From Gnetum montanum (lineage: Eukaryota > Streptophyta > Gnetopsida > Gnetales > Gnetaceae): DNA of 64,000 nt. Positions within the stretch are counted from its first letter, which is position 1. Each line of letters opens with the position of its first letter. The position numbers and the translations under genes are program-made. Under the pieces are notes generated by a model that did not search any database, was not told the DNA's origin, and saw only the letters and a list, made by a program, of their open reading frames with translations. The stretch is taken from positions 1,432,072 through 1,496,071 of the forward strand of contig MNCI01011128.1 in the NCBI GenBank assembly GCA_015680685.1, written 5' to 3'. Shown here one piece after another: positions 1 to 10,290 of the stretch.

Positions 1-238
1 TGAAGAGGAGATACAGAAATTTGCGGCCTGGTATGTGAAGGCCTACAAAATGTTTCTGTAGCTACCATGCCCATGGGATGTACCTGCTTCATCCAACATT
101 GCTCAACCAGCATGAACAATACATGATCCCAGGATAGAAGAAGAAACGCTTCAGGTACTCTTAAATAGATATCAATTTTATAAGCTTGATGACAAGGAGA
201 ATAAGCCAATGAAAGAGCCTCCATCACCCAAAACATGA
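1..238 (+). pseudogene. C-terminal end of retrotransposon accessory ORF (ORF3)
   Basis: The frame ending at the TGA at 236-238 reads CPWDVPASSN, then IHDPRIEEETLQVLLNRYQF, with two internal stops. The same block ends the ORF3 at 36489 (YPWDLAHICNAMWTMNDPKS) and, on the other strand, the one starting near 49740. It lies just upstream of a polypurine tract and LTR, the place ORF3 holds in the other elements. Function unknown; the call rests on similarity within this window. Confidence 0.6.
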
Positions 239-423
239 ACTACATTGTGCTACTTCAAATTTTATTTTTATTTTGTCATGTAACTATTTCATTTCATAAA
301 AACACCACTGCGGCATTCTAAGTAATGTAAATAGTCAATCAGTCATGTCGAGTCGAGTCTACCTTCCAATTTTGTAAGGGATTCTATCCTCATTTTGTTT
401 TAACTCAAGGACAAGTTTCCAGT

Positions 424-437
424 TAGTCATGGAGGTA
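424..437 (+). promoter_or_regulatory. Polypurine tract of fam-3 element
   Basis: The purine-rich AGTCATGGAGGTA directly precedes the LTR start TGATAAAG. The fam-2 element has nearly the same tract (GTCATGGAAGTA) before its 3' LTR. It would have primed plus-strand DNA synthesis. Confidence 0.6.
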
Positions 438-1291
438 TGATAAAGTTAATTTTTTTTTATCTACGATATCATATCTACAATATCGTGGCAACAATATTGT
501 AACCCATGCTACGTCATCATTGATACATTGTCTTAAGATGTGTGTAGCCCTATAAATATCAATAGTTGGGGTGCATAATCAACAAGTTTTCATTCCAAGT
601 CTTAGGGAAACTCTTGCAGTGTATTTTCTTAGTTAGTAATAACGTGAATGCCCATAGTATGATATTTAGTAGTTAAACAAAATCTTTATTCGAGTGAATT
701 GTAAAGATCGAGATTGCTTTCCATCATTGCAACATCCACTGAGTTTTATTTGTTTACTTAGCATAATTTCTATGTTTTCTTAGCTTAATCATTTACATTT
801 CCAAAGCACTTTATTTTACTTGCTAATTAGTAAAGCGAAATGAGTACAACTAGTTTTGAGCATTAAAGTGTAACTGTTTGGTAACCTAGTAGTGGTTTCA
901 CTTAATTCACTTAGTGGTGAACTCACTTGGTAATCCCAATAACGGTTACATGAGTTCAAGGCATGTCTGGCAAGCCAAGAATAAATGCTCCTCGCTATAG
1001 GATAGAATAGATTTACACTTATGTCATTTTTTAGATTTAGCATGTAACTTCATTTTCATTATGTTTATGCTTAGGAGTAAAATGAACCCTACAACATCAC
1101 ATAACATATGCCTCACTGTGAGTTAAACCATACACTTAGAGTTCACTAATTCAAGATGAGAAGACAACAATCATGAACTTAATATCAATCACTAGCATAA
1201 TTATATTATGTATCCATGAATTACAAATGAGCGGTGTGCTAGCATTCATGACTTGTATGGTAGAATGTTGGGATTGCTCCACTACTCACCA
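438..1291 (+). repeat. 3' LTR, fam-3 (Athila/Tat-like Ty3/gypsy)
   Basis: It starts TGATAAAGTTAATTTTT and ends CTCACCA, decayed from CTCATCA. It aligns along its length with the minus-strand LTRs at 48675-49551 and 58374-59243. A TATA box (CTATAAATAT, near 549) follows CpG-containing inverted motifs (ACGATATC / CAATATCG). The 5' part of the element lies outside the window, so its TSD cannot be tested. Confidence 0.8.
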
Positions 1292-2932
1292 CTATCTTAG
1301 CTTTTTCGTATCCCGCCTACATGAGTTCTTTTTTGTCATTTGTCTTTATTATTTTAGGGCCTTTAACATAGTTGGTTTTAAAAGTGTGACGTGGCAACCT
1401 ATTTTAAGAGGCTTAATATCTAATTTTCTTTAATCATGACTAAATATTCTATGATTTTGTTTTTTAAAAAAACAAGCTTACATGCAGCAAAAGCTATTTT
1501 AAGTCTCTCTTTATTTGTATTATGCAACATATTTTTTTTCTGTTTAACATTAATATTCATTGAAGTATTCATATTTTTGCCATATTCATTTTTTGTTCAT
1601 CTCATTTTTTTACAACCAGCACTCTAAAATAGCAAGTCTCATCATTGTTGTCAACAAAAATTAATTTTAGTTTTATTAAAATCCTTTTATTGCATAAAAC
1701 ATCACTAGTCTATCTTTATTATTGGGAGCATTTATCTTAATCTTGTTTCTTGTATCCTTATCAATTTCACCATTTGATTTGATTGGAGCACTAATTTTGA
1801 CTAATGAGTGATCTTTTGATCTTGAATTATTATGTTTATTTAATCATTGTTTATAGTTTTATGGAAATCATATTCTATGTATTTTGTCTACTAATACTAA
1901 TTATCTAACCTTGTGTTCAATTTTCAATCTTAGAAGGAAATATCTTAAGAGATATTTATCAAAACAATATCATCTATCAACAAAATACACCATTTAGTTC
2001 ATTTATAACAATAACCAATAAGTAAAGATGAAGTGCGGAAGCTTCATATAATGATATTAGCATGGTATTGCAAGTAGTTAGAAGTAAACTACATTCATGC
2101 CTTTAAACTTAAAAGGTAAAATACTAATAAAGAATATTTTAGTGGTAATGAAATTAATTTTAAAAAATACTTGCAACAATTTTATCATTAAGACTGGCAT
2201 TTTGCACCCAAGTTCTTTCTTAAAAGTTATATGATATTTTTGTTTCTATTTCACTATGTTAAGGAAAAGTTAAAGAAAACCATTGAAAGTACACTTTATC
2301 ATTTAACTTATAGTTGATGATCTCTTGTAATTGAACAAAATTCTTTTTTAAAAAATTACTATGTAAAAGAGAGATTTTATTACCCATAGAAATGGTTATA
2401 GAAATGGTTAAGGAAAATCTCTAGGGAGATTTCAGACCAAGCGGGAAGTGGAGTCACATCGCTCAACATATATACAAGTTAAAGGTGAATTATCTTTGAA
2501 CTGGCCAAAAAGATCCAAACTAAGACATGATAAAAACCATTTCATTTCGGTAATTCAGGAAATAGAAGGTTTATGCAACTTAATCAAAAATAAATGTATT
2601 GAACAAAAATTTTTAATACTGTTAGGGAGTCATTACTATTCCTGCTCGTTGTATTCACTATTGAATGCTAGACTAGGTAACAAGTTCCCACGTGTATGGG
2701 ATTGATGGATAGTTGGGTATGGGATTAATGGATAGTTAGGTTGCTGTCTGAATGTTACAACTTTAACGCTCTCAAAATCTTCCAGCATCGCAAACGTGAT
2801 CAGAGCCGTACAATGAATCTGAATTTATGTGGAGATTTTCACAACGAGCAGTTCACCTACCCAGCTTGATATCTATGCACCTCTGCGATAGATTCCGAAA
2901 GGGTTCGAGTTTTGAACGTTCTCGAGAACAAA
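1292..2932. other. Intergenic, upstream of the host gene
   Basis: AT-rich sequence with no recognisable coding or repeat family. Short open frames here look like chance. A TATATACA motif near 2467 lies about 465 bases before the ATG, and no convincing TATA box is seen in the last 100 bases, so the promoter is not placed. A short direct repeat (GTATGGGATT.ATGGATAGTT) occurs twice at 2695-2745. Confidence 0.5.
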
Positions 2933-4558
2933 ATGAGAAGCAATATCAGTTTAGGGTTGTTTGTTTTTGCAGTATTGATGATACCGTTTTCCAGTAAGGG
3001 AAATGCAGTGAGATTTTCAGAAGAGCAGAAAAGAATTATGGATGAGCTTAGCGAGCAAGGCCCATGGATTGGCCTGATTACAGTTTACTCGCTTGAAGAA
3101 CGTGCTTTCTTTGCGTCGGGTGCCCTGAAACCGAATCCGAAATACCCATTTATTGATGTTTCAGGTAGGATTCCTAGATCAACTTTTATGGGTTAAAATG
3201 TTTTCTTTTACTGGAGCAAATTTGTTTCATGAAATATTTGCAGGTCGCAGATTTCGCATAGGGACTGTCTATGACAGGAAGGTTATCTATGTCAGATGTG
3301 GCATGGGAATGGTAATGTTTCTAATATTTGCCAAAAAAGTTTCTGAATTGATTTTTGATTTATCCTTGTTGAGGTCGAGTCTGAATCTAATCGGTGTGCA
3401 GTTTGACCAAAAAGTTGAATGCAGGGGTTGTGACTCAGACATTGGCTGATCTGTTCAATGTGGTGGGTATCATCCACTTTGGAATTGCTGGAAACACAAA
3501 TGATTCTCTTTCCATAGCAGATGTTACAGTTCCAGAAAGCATAGCATACACGGGATTTTGGGAATGGTTGCAGGTACCGTTTTTGCCGTGTCTATGTGTT
3601 TGGAACAGAGTGATATCTTAGAGCCCTACAGAATTTGATTGAAAGAGGGTTTTTGAGTGTCATGTATTCTTGTTTTTGAAGAGTGCAGAAAGCAGAGAGA
3701 ATAAGAACAGCGTGGGGACTTTAGTTGTGGGAAAGTATAACATTCCAAGAGGAACAGGACAAAATCTTTTAGGGAAGATATCTTACAAAGCCAATGAATT
3801 TTACAGCAAATCAGGAAAACCCAATGAACCCCAGTACATTTTCTGGGTCAACACATCCTCCGAGTGGCTTCATTCTGCAGAAAGTCTCAAGGTCTGTTTG
3901 ATATGTCAAATTGTTTTAAAATGAACAGGATCTCTGTTTTCTTACTGTCATTATATATGCAGGGATTGGAACTATCCTCTTGTGTAAATGAAAGTACTTG
4001 TCTACCAAGATCCGCTAAAATGGCCTTGGGACTGAGAGCTGCTAGTGCAGATATCATGGTGAATAATGCTGCTTACAGAGACTTCTTGGTGAGACAGTTC
4101 AACGTGTCCTCAGTTGACGAGGAAAGTGCTGCAATTGTGATGGTAAGAAATCAAAAATATGTTTGTTTTGGATAGGAAGGCTATCATTTGAGTGATGATG
4201 AGGTATCTATTTCTTAAGTTGAAAGGCTGAGACTTTATCTCCCGACCACATTGAGGAATGTGAACAATGTTCAAAATATATATACATTGAAAGTTTCTGC
4301 TTGTTAAAATATTTCAAATCTTCACTGCATTCTGTCATCTGTGGTGGTAACAGTATATGCCCTATTTTGCAGACTTCTTTATCAAATAACTTGAAAGTTC
4401 TGGTTTTTCGAGGGTTATCTGATTTAGCCGGTACCGAGGAAGCAGAAAAATCTATAGCCATATTTGGAGCACTTGCAGCTGCTAATGCCGTCAAGGCTGT
4501 TACTGAATTCATCAAGTTGCTGCCTATGGCGGAGGCTCCCAAAATTTCCATCCTATAA
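2933..4558 (+). CDS. Bark storage protein-like / MTA-SAH nucleosidase-like protein (PNP_UDP_1 superfamily), six exons
   Basis: Exons: 2933-3164, 3244-3311, 3415-3573, 3700-3891, 3963-4142, 4373-4558. They join in frame to 338 residues, the usual size for plant bark/vegetative storage proteins of the nucleoside phosphorylase fold. All introns begin GT and end AG. The ATG at 2933 opens a hydrophobic signal peptide (LGLFVFAVLMIPFSS, about residues 7-21), so secretion or vacuolar sorting is likely. Family motifs: GRRFRIG after the first intron, GIAGNTN (123-129), NNAAYRDFL, VDEESAAIV (268-276, where the nucleosidases have the ribose-binding ME-AA), and FRGLSDLAG (289-297, carrying the catalytic Asp of MTA/SAH nucleosidases). 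C224 and C230 could pair. Relatives cleave adenine nucleosides or have become nitrogen stores; which applies is not shown by the sequence. Uncertain point: the exon 3 acceptor, since an AG at 3400-3401 precedes the in-frame one at 3413-3414. No stop or frameshift; probably functional. Confidence 0.87.
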
Positions 4559-4763
4559 GGAGCCTGTGTGACCATTGTGCAAGCTGATTACAGGGTCTTT
4601 CATTGGAAGATTTTAATAAGCATTTGATCAAGTGTTTCCAACGATGTATACATTCTATTAGAAAATGGGCTCCATGGGCATTTTGATTATGTATCACTTA
4701 TCGCTTATTCCAGATGATTTCCAGCACAGCGATTGGATAGTTCTATGCTTAATTATAATTATA

Positions 4764-4769
4764 AATAAA
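4764..4769 (+). terminator. Candidate polyadenylation signal
   Basis: AATAAA about 205 bases after the stop codon, the only canonical hexamer in the near 3' flank. It is a motif match in AT-rich DNA, so moderate support only. Confidence 0.45.
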
Positions 4770-5198
4770 ACTGCTTTAGAAAATGTCAAAGCAACATTCA
4801 ACATCCCTTTGCTGTTGGGCTTGAAAGGGGGCTATTCATCGAAATACCTAAGGAGAATTAAAATACTAGGATATTGCTGCTTAAAGCAGCATTCAAACCT
4901 CAATCCATCACAAACAAGGCAACAAGTATTTTTTTTAATTTAAAAAAATACTTAAAAACAAAAATATATTAACTATAAGATTAGATAAGCACCAAAGTTA
5001 TAAAACAAAATATTTTAAAAAATTATGACTTAGAAAAACAGAATAGCAAATACATAGGTGCAACAACCAGACTTGCAATTGGGTAGGCCTAAGTGTGAAA
5101 TCTGACATAGCAATGTATGCATGTATAACACACAAAATCTGCATGCATTACCCGACATGTGGTCGTAAGTGCATTATGTTGCATCATGCAGCAGTTGA
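4770..5198. other. Intergenic, nothing recognised
   Basis: AT-rich, with no coding frame, LTR end or tRNA-like motif seen. The next recognisable structure is the imperfect repeat at 5199. Confidence 0.4.
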
Positions 5199-5345
5199 GG
5201 AGAAAGTCGTAATCTTGGGGCAGGAGTCTAGGAGAAAGTCGTAATCTTGGGGAAAGTCTAAGAGAAAGTCATAAGAGGTGCAACAATCTAGGGGAAAGTC
5301 TAGGAGAAAGTTGTATGAGGTGCAACAATCTAGGGGAAAGTTGCA
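5199..5345. repeat. Imperfect tandem repeat, 30-42 base units
   Basis: Units built on TAGGAGAAAGTCGTAATC and AGGTGCAACAATCTAGGGG recur about five times with substitutions and length variation. The last two copies (near 5275-5345) are closest, about 42 bases apart. No coding potential seen. Confidence 0.7.
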
Positions 5346-5642
5346 GGGTTTAAAAAGCCTTTATCCTAAAGGTCAAAGGTTGAATGTCGTGGTTGGTAGG
5401 TCTTCAACATGCATAGCAACTCCTTCCTAGTTTGGAATGAAAATAAACCTAGGTAGAGAGTCTATAGATAGCAAGGTTTAATAAGAAATCAGAAGGGCCA
5501 ATAGAGGCATTGTAAAACCAGGAGGTCACGATGTAAGCACTAGTGCAATTGCATTTTGAGGTCGACATATGATTCAGCTTAAGATAAGACTATTGGGGAA
5601 GTACTGCAGTAGGGTTTGAACATGAGGTAATAAGGTTACAAA

Positions 5643-5786
5643 TGAGCTATTTTTTCTTGTAGGTTGTTGCTCTATTTTATAGATGCTTTTTGAGCTATTT
5701 TTTCTTGTAGGTTGTTGCTCTATTTTATAGATGCTTTTTGAGCTATTTTTTCTTGTAGGTTGTTGCTCTATTTTATAGATGCTTTT
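5643..5786. repeat. 48-base tandem repeat, three copies
   Basis: Three near-perfect copies start at 5643, 5691 and 5739; each begins TGAGCTATTTTTTCTTG and ends TAGATGCTTTT. A simple local array with no coding sense. Confidence 0.92.
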
Positions 5787-5850
5787 TAAGCTAGAAAAAG
5801 AAAACTAAATTTTTTTTTTAAGTTTTTGTGACAACAAAAAAAACAATATT

Positions 5851-6232
5851 AATTACATAGAAGGATTAATGGTATTCTTGAAATTATAAATATATTTAGT
5901 ATGAAGAAGGCAAAGAAATATTTTAACAAATGAGAGAGCCAACTAAGAAAGAAGTTCAAATGTAAAATACAAAGAAAAACTTTTCATTGGTAGTATTTAA
6001 AATTCCACTTTTTAAAGCTTTATTATAATATTTTATATAATTATAATTACATAGAAGGATTAATGGTATTCTTGAAATTATAAATATATTTAGTATGAAG
6101 AAGGCAAAGAAATATTTTAACAAATGAGAGAGCCAACTAAGAAAGAAGTTCAAATGTAAAATACAAAGAAAAACTTTTCATTGGTAGTATTTAAAATTCC
6201 ACTTTTTAAAGCTTTATTATAATATTTTATAT
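5851..6232. repeat. 194-base tandem duplication, two essentially identical copies
   Basis: Copy 1 is 5851-6044 and copy 2 is 6045-6232. No difference is seen by eye over about 188 bases, while nearby repeats are heavily mutated. Copy 2 ends six bases before the LTR at 6239. This is a very recent duplication or an assembly artefact. Confidence 0.92.
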
Positions 6233-6238
6233 AGTGAG

Positions 6239-6584
6239 TGATGAGTGGCGAGGTACCCCTACACTCAACCATACGAATACAAGCGTTCACGCGCGATCCA
6301 ATCAAACTCCAAGGACTAAGTGCTTACATGCCTTAATGGAACGCTTAAGGTTAATCAATCGATGTCTTTCAAACTTAGTTGTATTGTCACGATTGTATGG
6401 TTAAGTAAGCTTGAGGTATATGATTTTTATATCTTTTTATCTTTTTAGTGTCTTATGCTAATAGGGTAAAGTGAAGAGAACTAAGTGACTAACTTTCATT
6501 AACTATTCACTAACTAAGTTTAATTGTTTCTAACACCAGTATCTGTTCCCACTTGCCGCACACATCCTGAACCAGTGCAACGCT
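6239..6584 (-). repeat. 3' LTR of fam-1 element, cut by the gap
   Basis: It starts TGATGAGTGGCGAGGTACCC, the reverse complement of a fam-1 LTR 3' end, and aligns with 12293 onward and with the reverse of the solo LTR 28690-29486. It runs into the gap, where the rest of a roughly 800-base LTR would fit. Left flank is GTGAG; the matching TSD is not available. Confidence 0.85.
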
Positions 6585-7226
6585 NNNNNNNNNNNNNNNN
6601 NNNNNNNNNNNNNNNNNNNNNNNNNNNNNNNNNNNNNNNNNNNNNNNNNNNNNNNNNNNNNNNNNNNNNNNNNNNNNNNNNNNNNNNNNNNNNNNNNNNN
6701 NNNNNNNNNNNNNNNNNNNNNNNNNNNNNNNNNNNNNNNNNNNNNNNNNNNNNNNNNNNNNNNNNNNNNNNNNNNNNNNNNNNNNNNNNNNNNNNNNNNN
6801 NNNNNNNNNNNNNNNNNNNNNNNNNNNNNNNNNNNNNNNNNNNNNNNNNNNNNNNNNNNNNNNNNNNNNNNNNNNNNNNNNNNNNNNNNNNNNNNNNNNN
6901 NNNNNNNNNNNNNNNNNNNNNNNNNNNNNNNNNNNNNNNNNNNNNNNNNNNNNNNNNNNNNNNNNNNNNNNNNNNNNNNNNNNNNNNNNNNNNNNNNNNN
7001 NNNNNNNNNNNNNNNNNNNNNNNNNNNNNNNNNNNNNNNNNNNNNNNNNNNNNNNNNNNNNNNNNNNNNNNNNNNNNNNNNNNNNNNNNNNNNNNNNNNN
7101 NNNNNNNNNNNNNNNNNNNNNNNNNNNNNNNNNNNNNNNNNNNNNNNNNNNNNNNNNNNNNNNNNNNNNNNNNNNNNNNNNNNNNNNNNNNNNNNNNNNN
7201 NNNNNNNNNNNNNNNNNNNNNNNNNN
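6585..7226. other. Assembly gap (642 N)
   Basis: A run of N. By position it hides the rest of the fam-1 3' LTR, its polypurine tract and the first internal bases. Open frames called across it are artefacts. Confidence 0.99.
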
Positions 7227-8772
7227 CACACACAACACAGTCTCATATTAGCAAGGATAGTTAAATCACAATGCAATTGATACCTTGCCTCGTGGTACGG
7301 TCCATTGGATGAGTTGTGATATGGCTAATATGAAGTCTAGAGATATAACACTGGTGACTACCCCCAAGGTGTAGGAGTTAAGAGAAAATCAAAAAAATTG
7401 GACCAAGACCTCCATGACTAAGAGCGATCCTCTGGTAGCAATAGAATGGAAAAAGATAAGGAATAAGAAAGATGGAGAAAAAGAAACAATGGCAACGCCA
7501 ATGAAATAGATGTCAGAGATGGAAATAAACAAAATAAATGTTGATTGTAGAAATGTTTAAAGAAAAGAAATTAACTGATGCACCAAATAGGAATGCCAGT
7601 GGGTCCTCCCCAAAGCAGGCTCATGCCTTTAATGCCCTAGCAGTCCCACATTCAAAGAGTCTGTAGGCTCAGGAAATGTCATTTGGAAGCAAGAGTTAAA
7701 GTCTTAACCACAAGAATTTACCAAAAAGAAAACAATGTATCAACCAAAATATAGACTACTGATACAACTGACAATGAGGTGGAAAGATGGAGAAAAAATG
7801 ATGAGGAGAAGAGAATGGAATGGAGTCTCAAGAACAAGGTGGTGTACAAACCCTTATGTATTTATGGTTAATGTGACTTAGTAGATCTCATTCCAAATCC
7901 AACCTCAAACAATCCACATTCAGTTACTTCACATTAATACACTTGGCCAATCCATCCACTTGAAGTAGCAAAAATGCTTCCACCAAAGAGTCACCACCAT
8001 TCCTAGGAAATGAGAAAAGAAAAAGGTAGGAAGCGAGAAAGGGCCTTAGTTAGAGGGAACATGTTTGTTTAGTTCCATAACCAGTGCTTGTAGCCCAGAT
8101 GATTATTTCGTCTAAGGGATGTGCTTTGAATTCTCACTGTTTTTTTTTTCTGTGAGAACCACACCATGCAAAGACTTATTATTTTTATTAGCTCAGCTTC
8201 CCAATAATGGAGCAATGTCGAAATGGTAAGGAAAACCTAAGAAGAAAACATCCAAGCACCCAAGAGAATGGCCAGCACAAATGCATCAAATCCCCTTGAA
8301 GTCACACCCTTTTCAATCCTTGAGTCCTTCCGTAGTTTGAGAAATGCCCAGTCACTAATTTGTTGATAGTTCTATTATTTAAAGAAAGGGACTATACAGT
8401 TCCAAGCCAAGAGAGATCATAGAAATTCATGGATGTATGGATGACATGGACTCATTGCCTGTGATATCAAGAGAACCATACCTTAGTATCGACATTATAA
8501 CTCAAAGGTAAAAACCAAACATTAGCAATCAATGGAATACAATTCATACCACCATTAGGAGCACTTATTAGGTGACGAACCTAACAAAATAAACAAACAC
8601 ACAAAGAAATGAAAGAGTATAAATGATGTTATAAAACAAAAAAAAAGAAACATTAAAGAAATCTGTAAAACAAAAAACTTAAAAAGAAATGAAGGGCCTT
8701 AAATGATCAACAGAGGTGGCCATCTCCCCCATGACTGAGTTGGAAGGGGAAGATCTAAAACAATGAGTGGAG
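7227..8772 (-). mobile_element. 3' non-coding internal region of fam-1 element
   Basis: No open protein domain is seen. Near 7600 is a block (CCTCCCCAAAGCAGGCTC) that recurs at about 47935 and 53435 in the other families. Near 8260-8330 the reverse strand matches the 3' region of the fam-2 element at 23480-23560 (GTGTGACTTCAAGGGGATTC). RT, RNase H, integrase and ORF3 are all absent between protease and LTR. Confidence 0.65.
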
Positions 8773-9540
8773 TCATCCTTTCTCTGAGGTATTATGATCG
8801 TTGACCGTTCTAGATTCATGGTAAGGTATGGTCTGTTGCACATTGACTAGCAATCCCATATCAGAGCGCTTGTTTGAGTTTTTTAGGAGTTTCCAACTTC
8901 TCCCAATTGATGTTTTCAGGTTAAGGTTTGGAATTTGGCGACGCTCTTGCTCCAATGTATCTATGCTTTCGACATGAGTGTAAGTTGTTCCCTTAGTTAG
9001 TTCCATGCACGTTGGTGAGTTTCCCTCTTGATCAACTATCAACCACAAGGTGTCTTCTTGTCGTGTGGTTGCTACATACAGACACTTTTGTATGTTAATT
9101 TCTTGTGCACACCGGTTGCATGCAGGTAATGCTAAACATTCCTGCATGCAGTGACACCCTGTATAACTGTATGTGATGCATGGAACTTTCTTCTTCTTGA
9201 TCTTCCCAAAAGTGTTTTCCTTAGATATTTCCAGGGAAAGATCGCAGATTCCTAGATGTGCATTTATGGTACTTAGCCATGCCCTTCCCATTATTATTGG
9301 GAAGTCCCCTTTATTATAGTTTACTTGTATCACTAGGAAATTAGCTAGGTATGACCACCCACACATAGTAGTAACAATGTCCTCCACTAGTCCCAAGGGA
9401 ACAGTGATGGACTAGTCGGCTAGCTCTAAGCAAATATTGCTCTTCTTTAATGGAGGTAGGTTCCAAGCTTTGTACATCTCCTGCGATATTAAGTTGACTC
9501 CAGAACCTGAGTCCAAAAGAGCTTTTCATGGTTCATTCCT
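8773..9540 (-). pseudogene. Retropepsin-like aspartic protease of fam-1 element
   Basis: The reverse strand near 9510-9540 reads KALLDSGSGVNLI, keeping the catalytic Asp-Ser-Gly. It continues with EMYKAWNLPPLKKSNI, one in-frame stop near 9410, then an open 207-codon stretch with GWSYLANFLVIQV and FPIIMGRAWLSTI, the hydrophobic-hydrophobic-Gly second half of a retropepsin. Past the protease the frame has a Cys/His-bearing linker (CITYSYTGCHC...CNRC) and ends at a stop at 8773, where the fam-2 relative goes on to RT. Gag lies upstream (higher coordinates). The least damaged protease in the window, but with a stop it is not expected to work. Confidence 0.78.
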
Positions 9541-10290
9541 AGTGACTTGGAGATAGATTAGAGGGCTTCCGAGATTAGAGAATTTCCTAGGAAGGTGGCC
9601 ATTCTTAATCCAGTTAGTAACAGCATGGGTTAAAATAACCATGTGCGTTGAGCTCAATTTTTTGTTTGAAGGGAGCTTTGGAGCCTTATTTGATGGAGAG
9701 GCGTTCAGAGGTTCAACTGCTTGTGATTATGAGGGCTTGGTTGGACTGTTGGTTCTGAAGAAAGGTCTTCTCTTCGTACGGTTGTCAGAACCAGTAGCGG
9801 ATTGAAGATTCACAGCCCTCGTAGCATTGCGTTACTGCGATTGAGTGGGGAGTTCCCCTTGCATTGCTGGAGCGAGTGGTAGTGGAGCTATCGGTGTGAG
9901 AGTTGCGGATGGATTTGGAGGATGATATGTTTGTGGGTTATCTCCTCTGGGAGAAGGAGTCCTATAATACTCCTGAGCTTAGTAGTGACGTTGTGGTGTC
10001 ACATGACCAACAGAGTCACGTGGAGAGATTGGCTACTGCACGTAATAGCCATATGGATTTGGTTACTGGTAAGGGTATTTTTGTCTTGGTGGTGGCATCC
10101 CCCATGACTGTGGGTATTGCCACTGTTGGTGTTGCTCGATAGGTTGTGGCGGGGTTCCACTTGGATAATATGTTAAATGTTGGTGGAACTACCTTGGGGA
10201 TAAGGTAACTGTCAAGGTGCTTGCCATATGTTAAGTCATGGGTTGAGTGCATACACCCCAGACTCTTGTAGGTGTGAGATTACTGGGCAA
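9541..10290 (-). mobile_element. Gag-protease linker of fam-1 element
   Basis: Low-complexity linker between the gag knuckle and the protease, matching the linker of the fam-2 element at 18240-18960. Frames are short and broken. No known domain recognised. Confidence 0.55.

Noticed and set aside
816-1627. Open frames of 60-90 codons (816-1043 minus, 1173-1433, 1436-1627)
   Set aside because: The first lies inside a clearly aligned LTR, the others in AT-rich spacer with no motif; they look like chance.
3292-3477. Minus-strand frame over exon 2/3 of the host gene
   Set aside because: Shadow of the plus-strand exons, which carry the family motifs.
4207-4575. 122-codon minus-strand frame over exon 6
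   Set aside because: Antisense shadow of the last exon and its intron; no motif of its own.
6510-7276. Four open frames of about 240 residues on both strands
   Set aside because: They consist almost wholly of unknown residues across the N gap.
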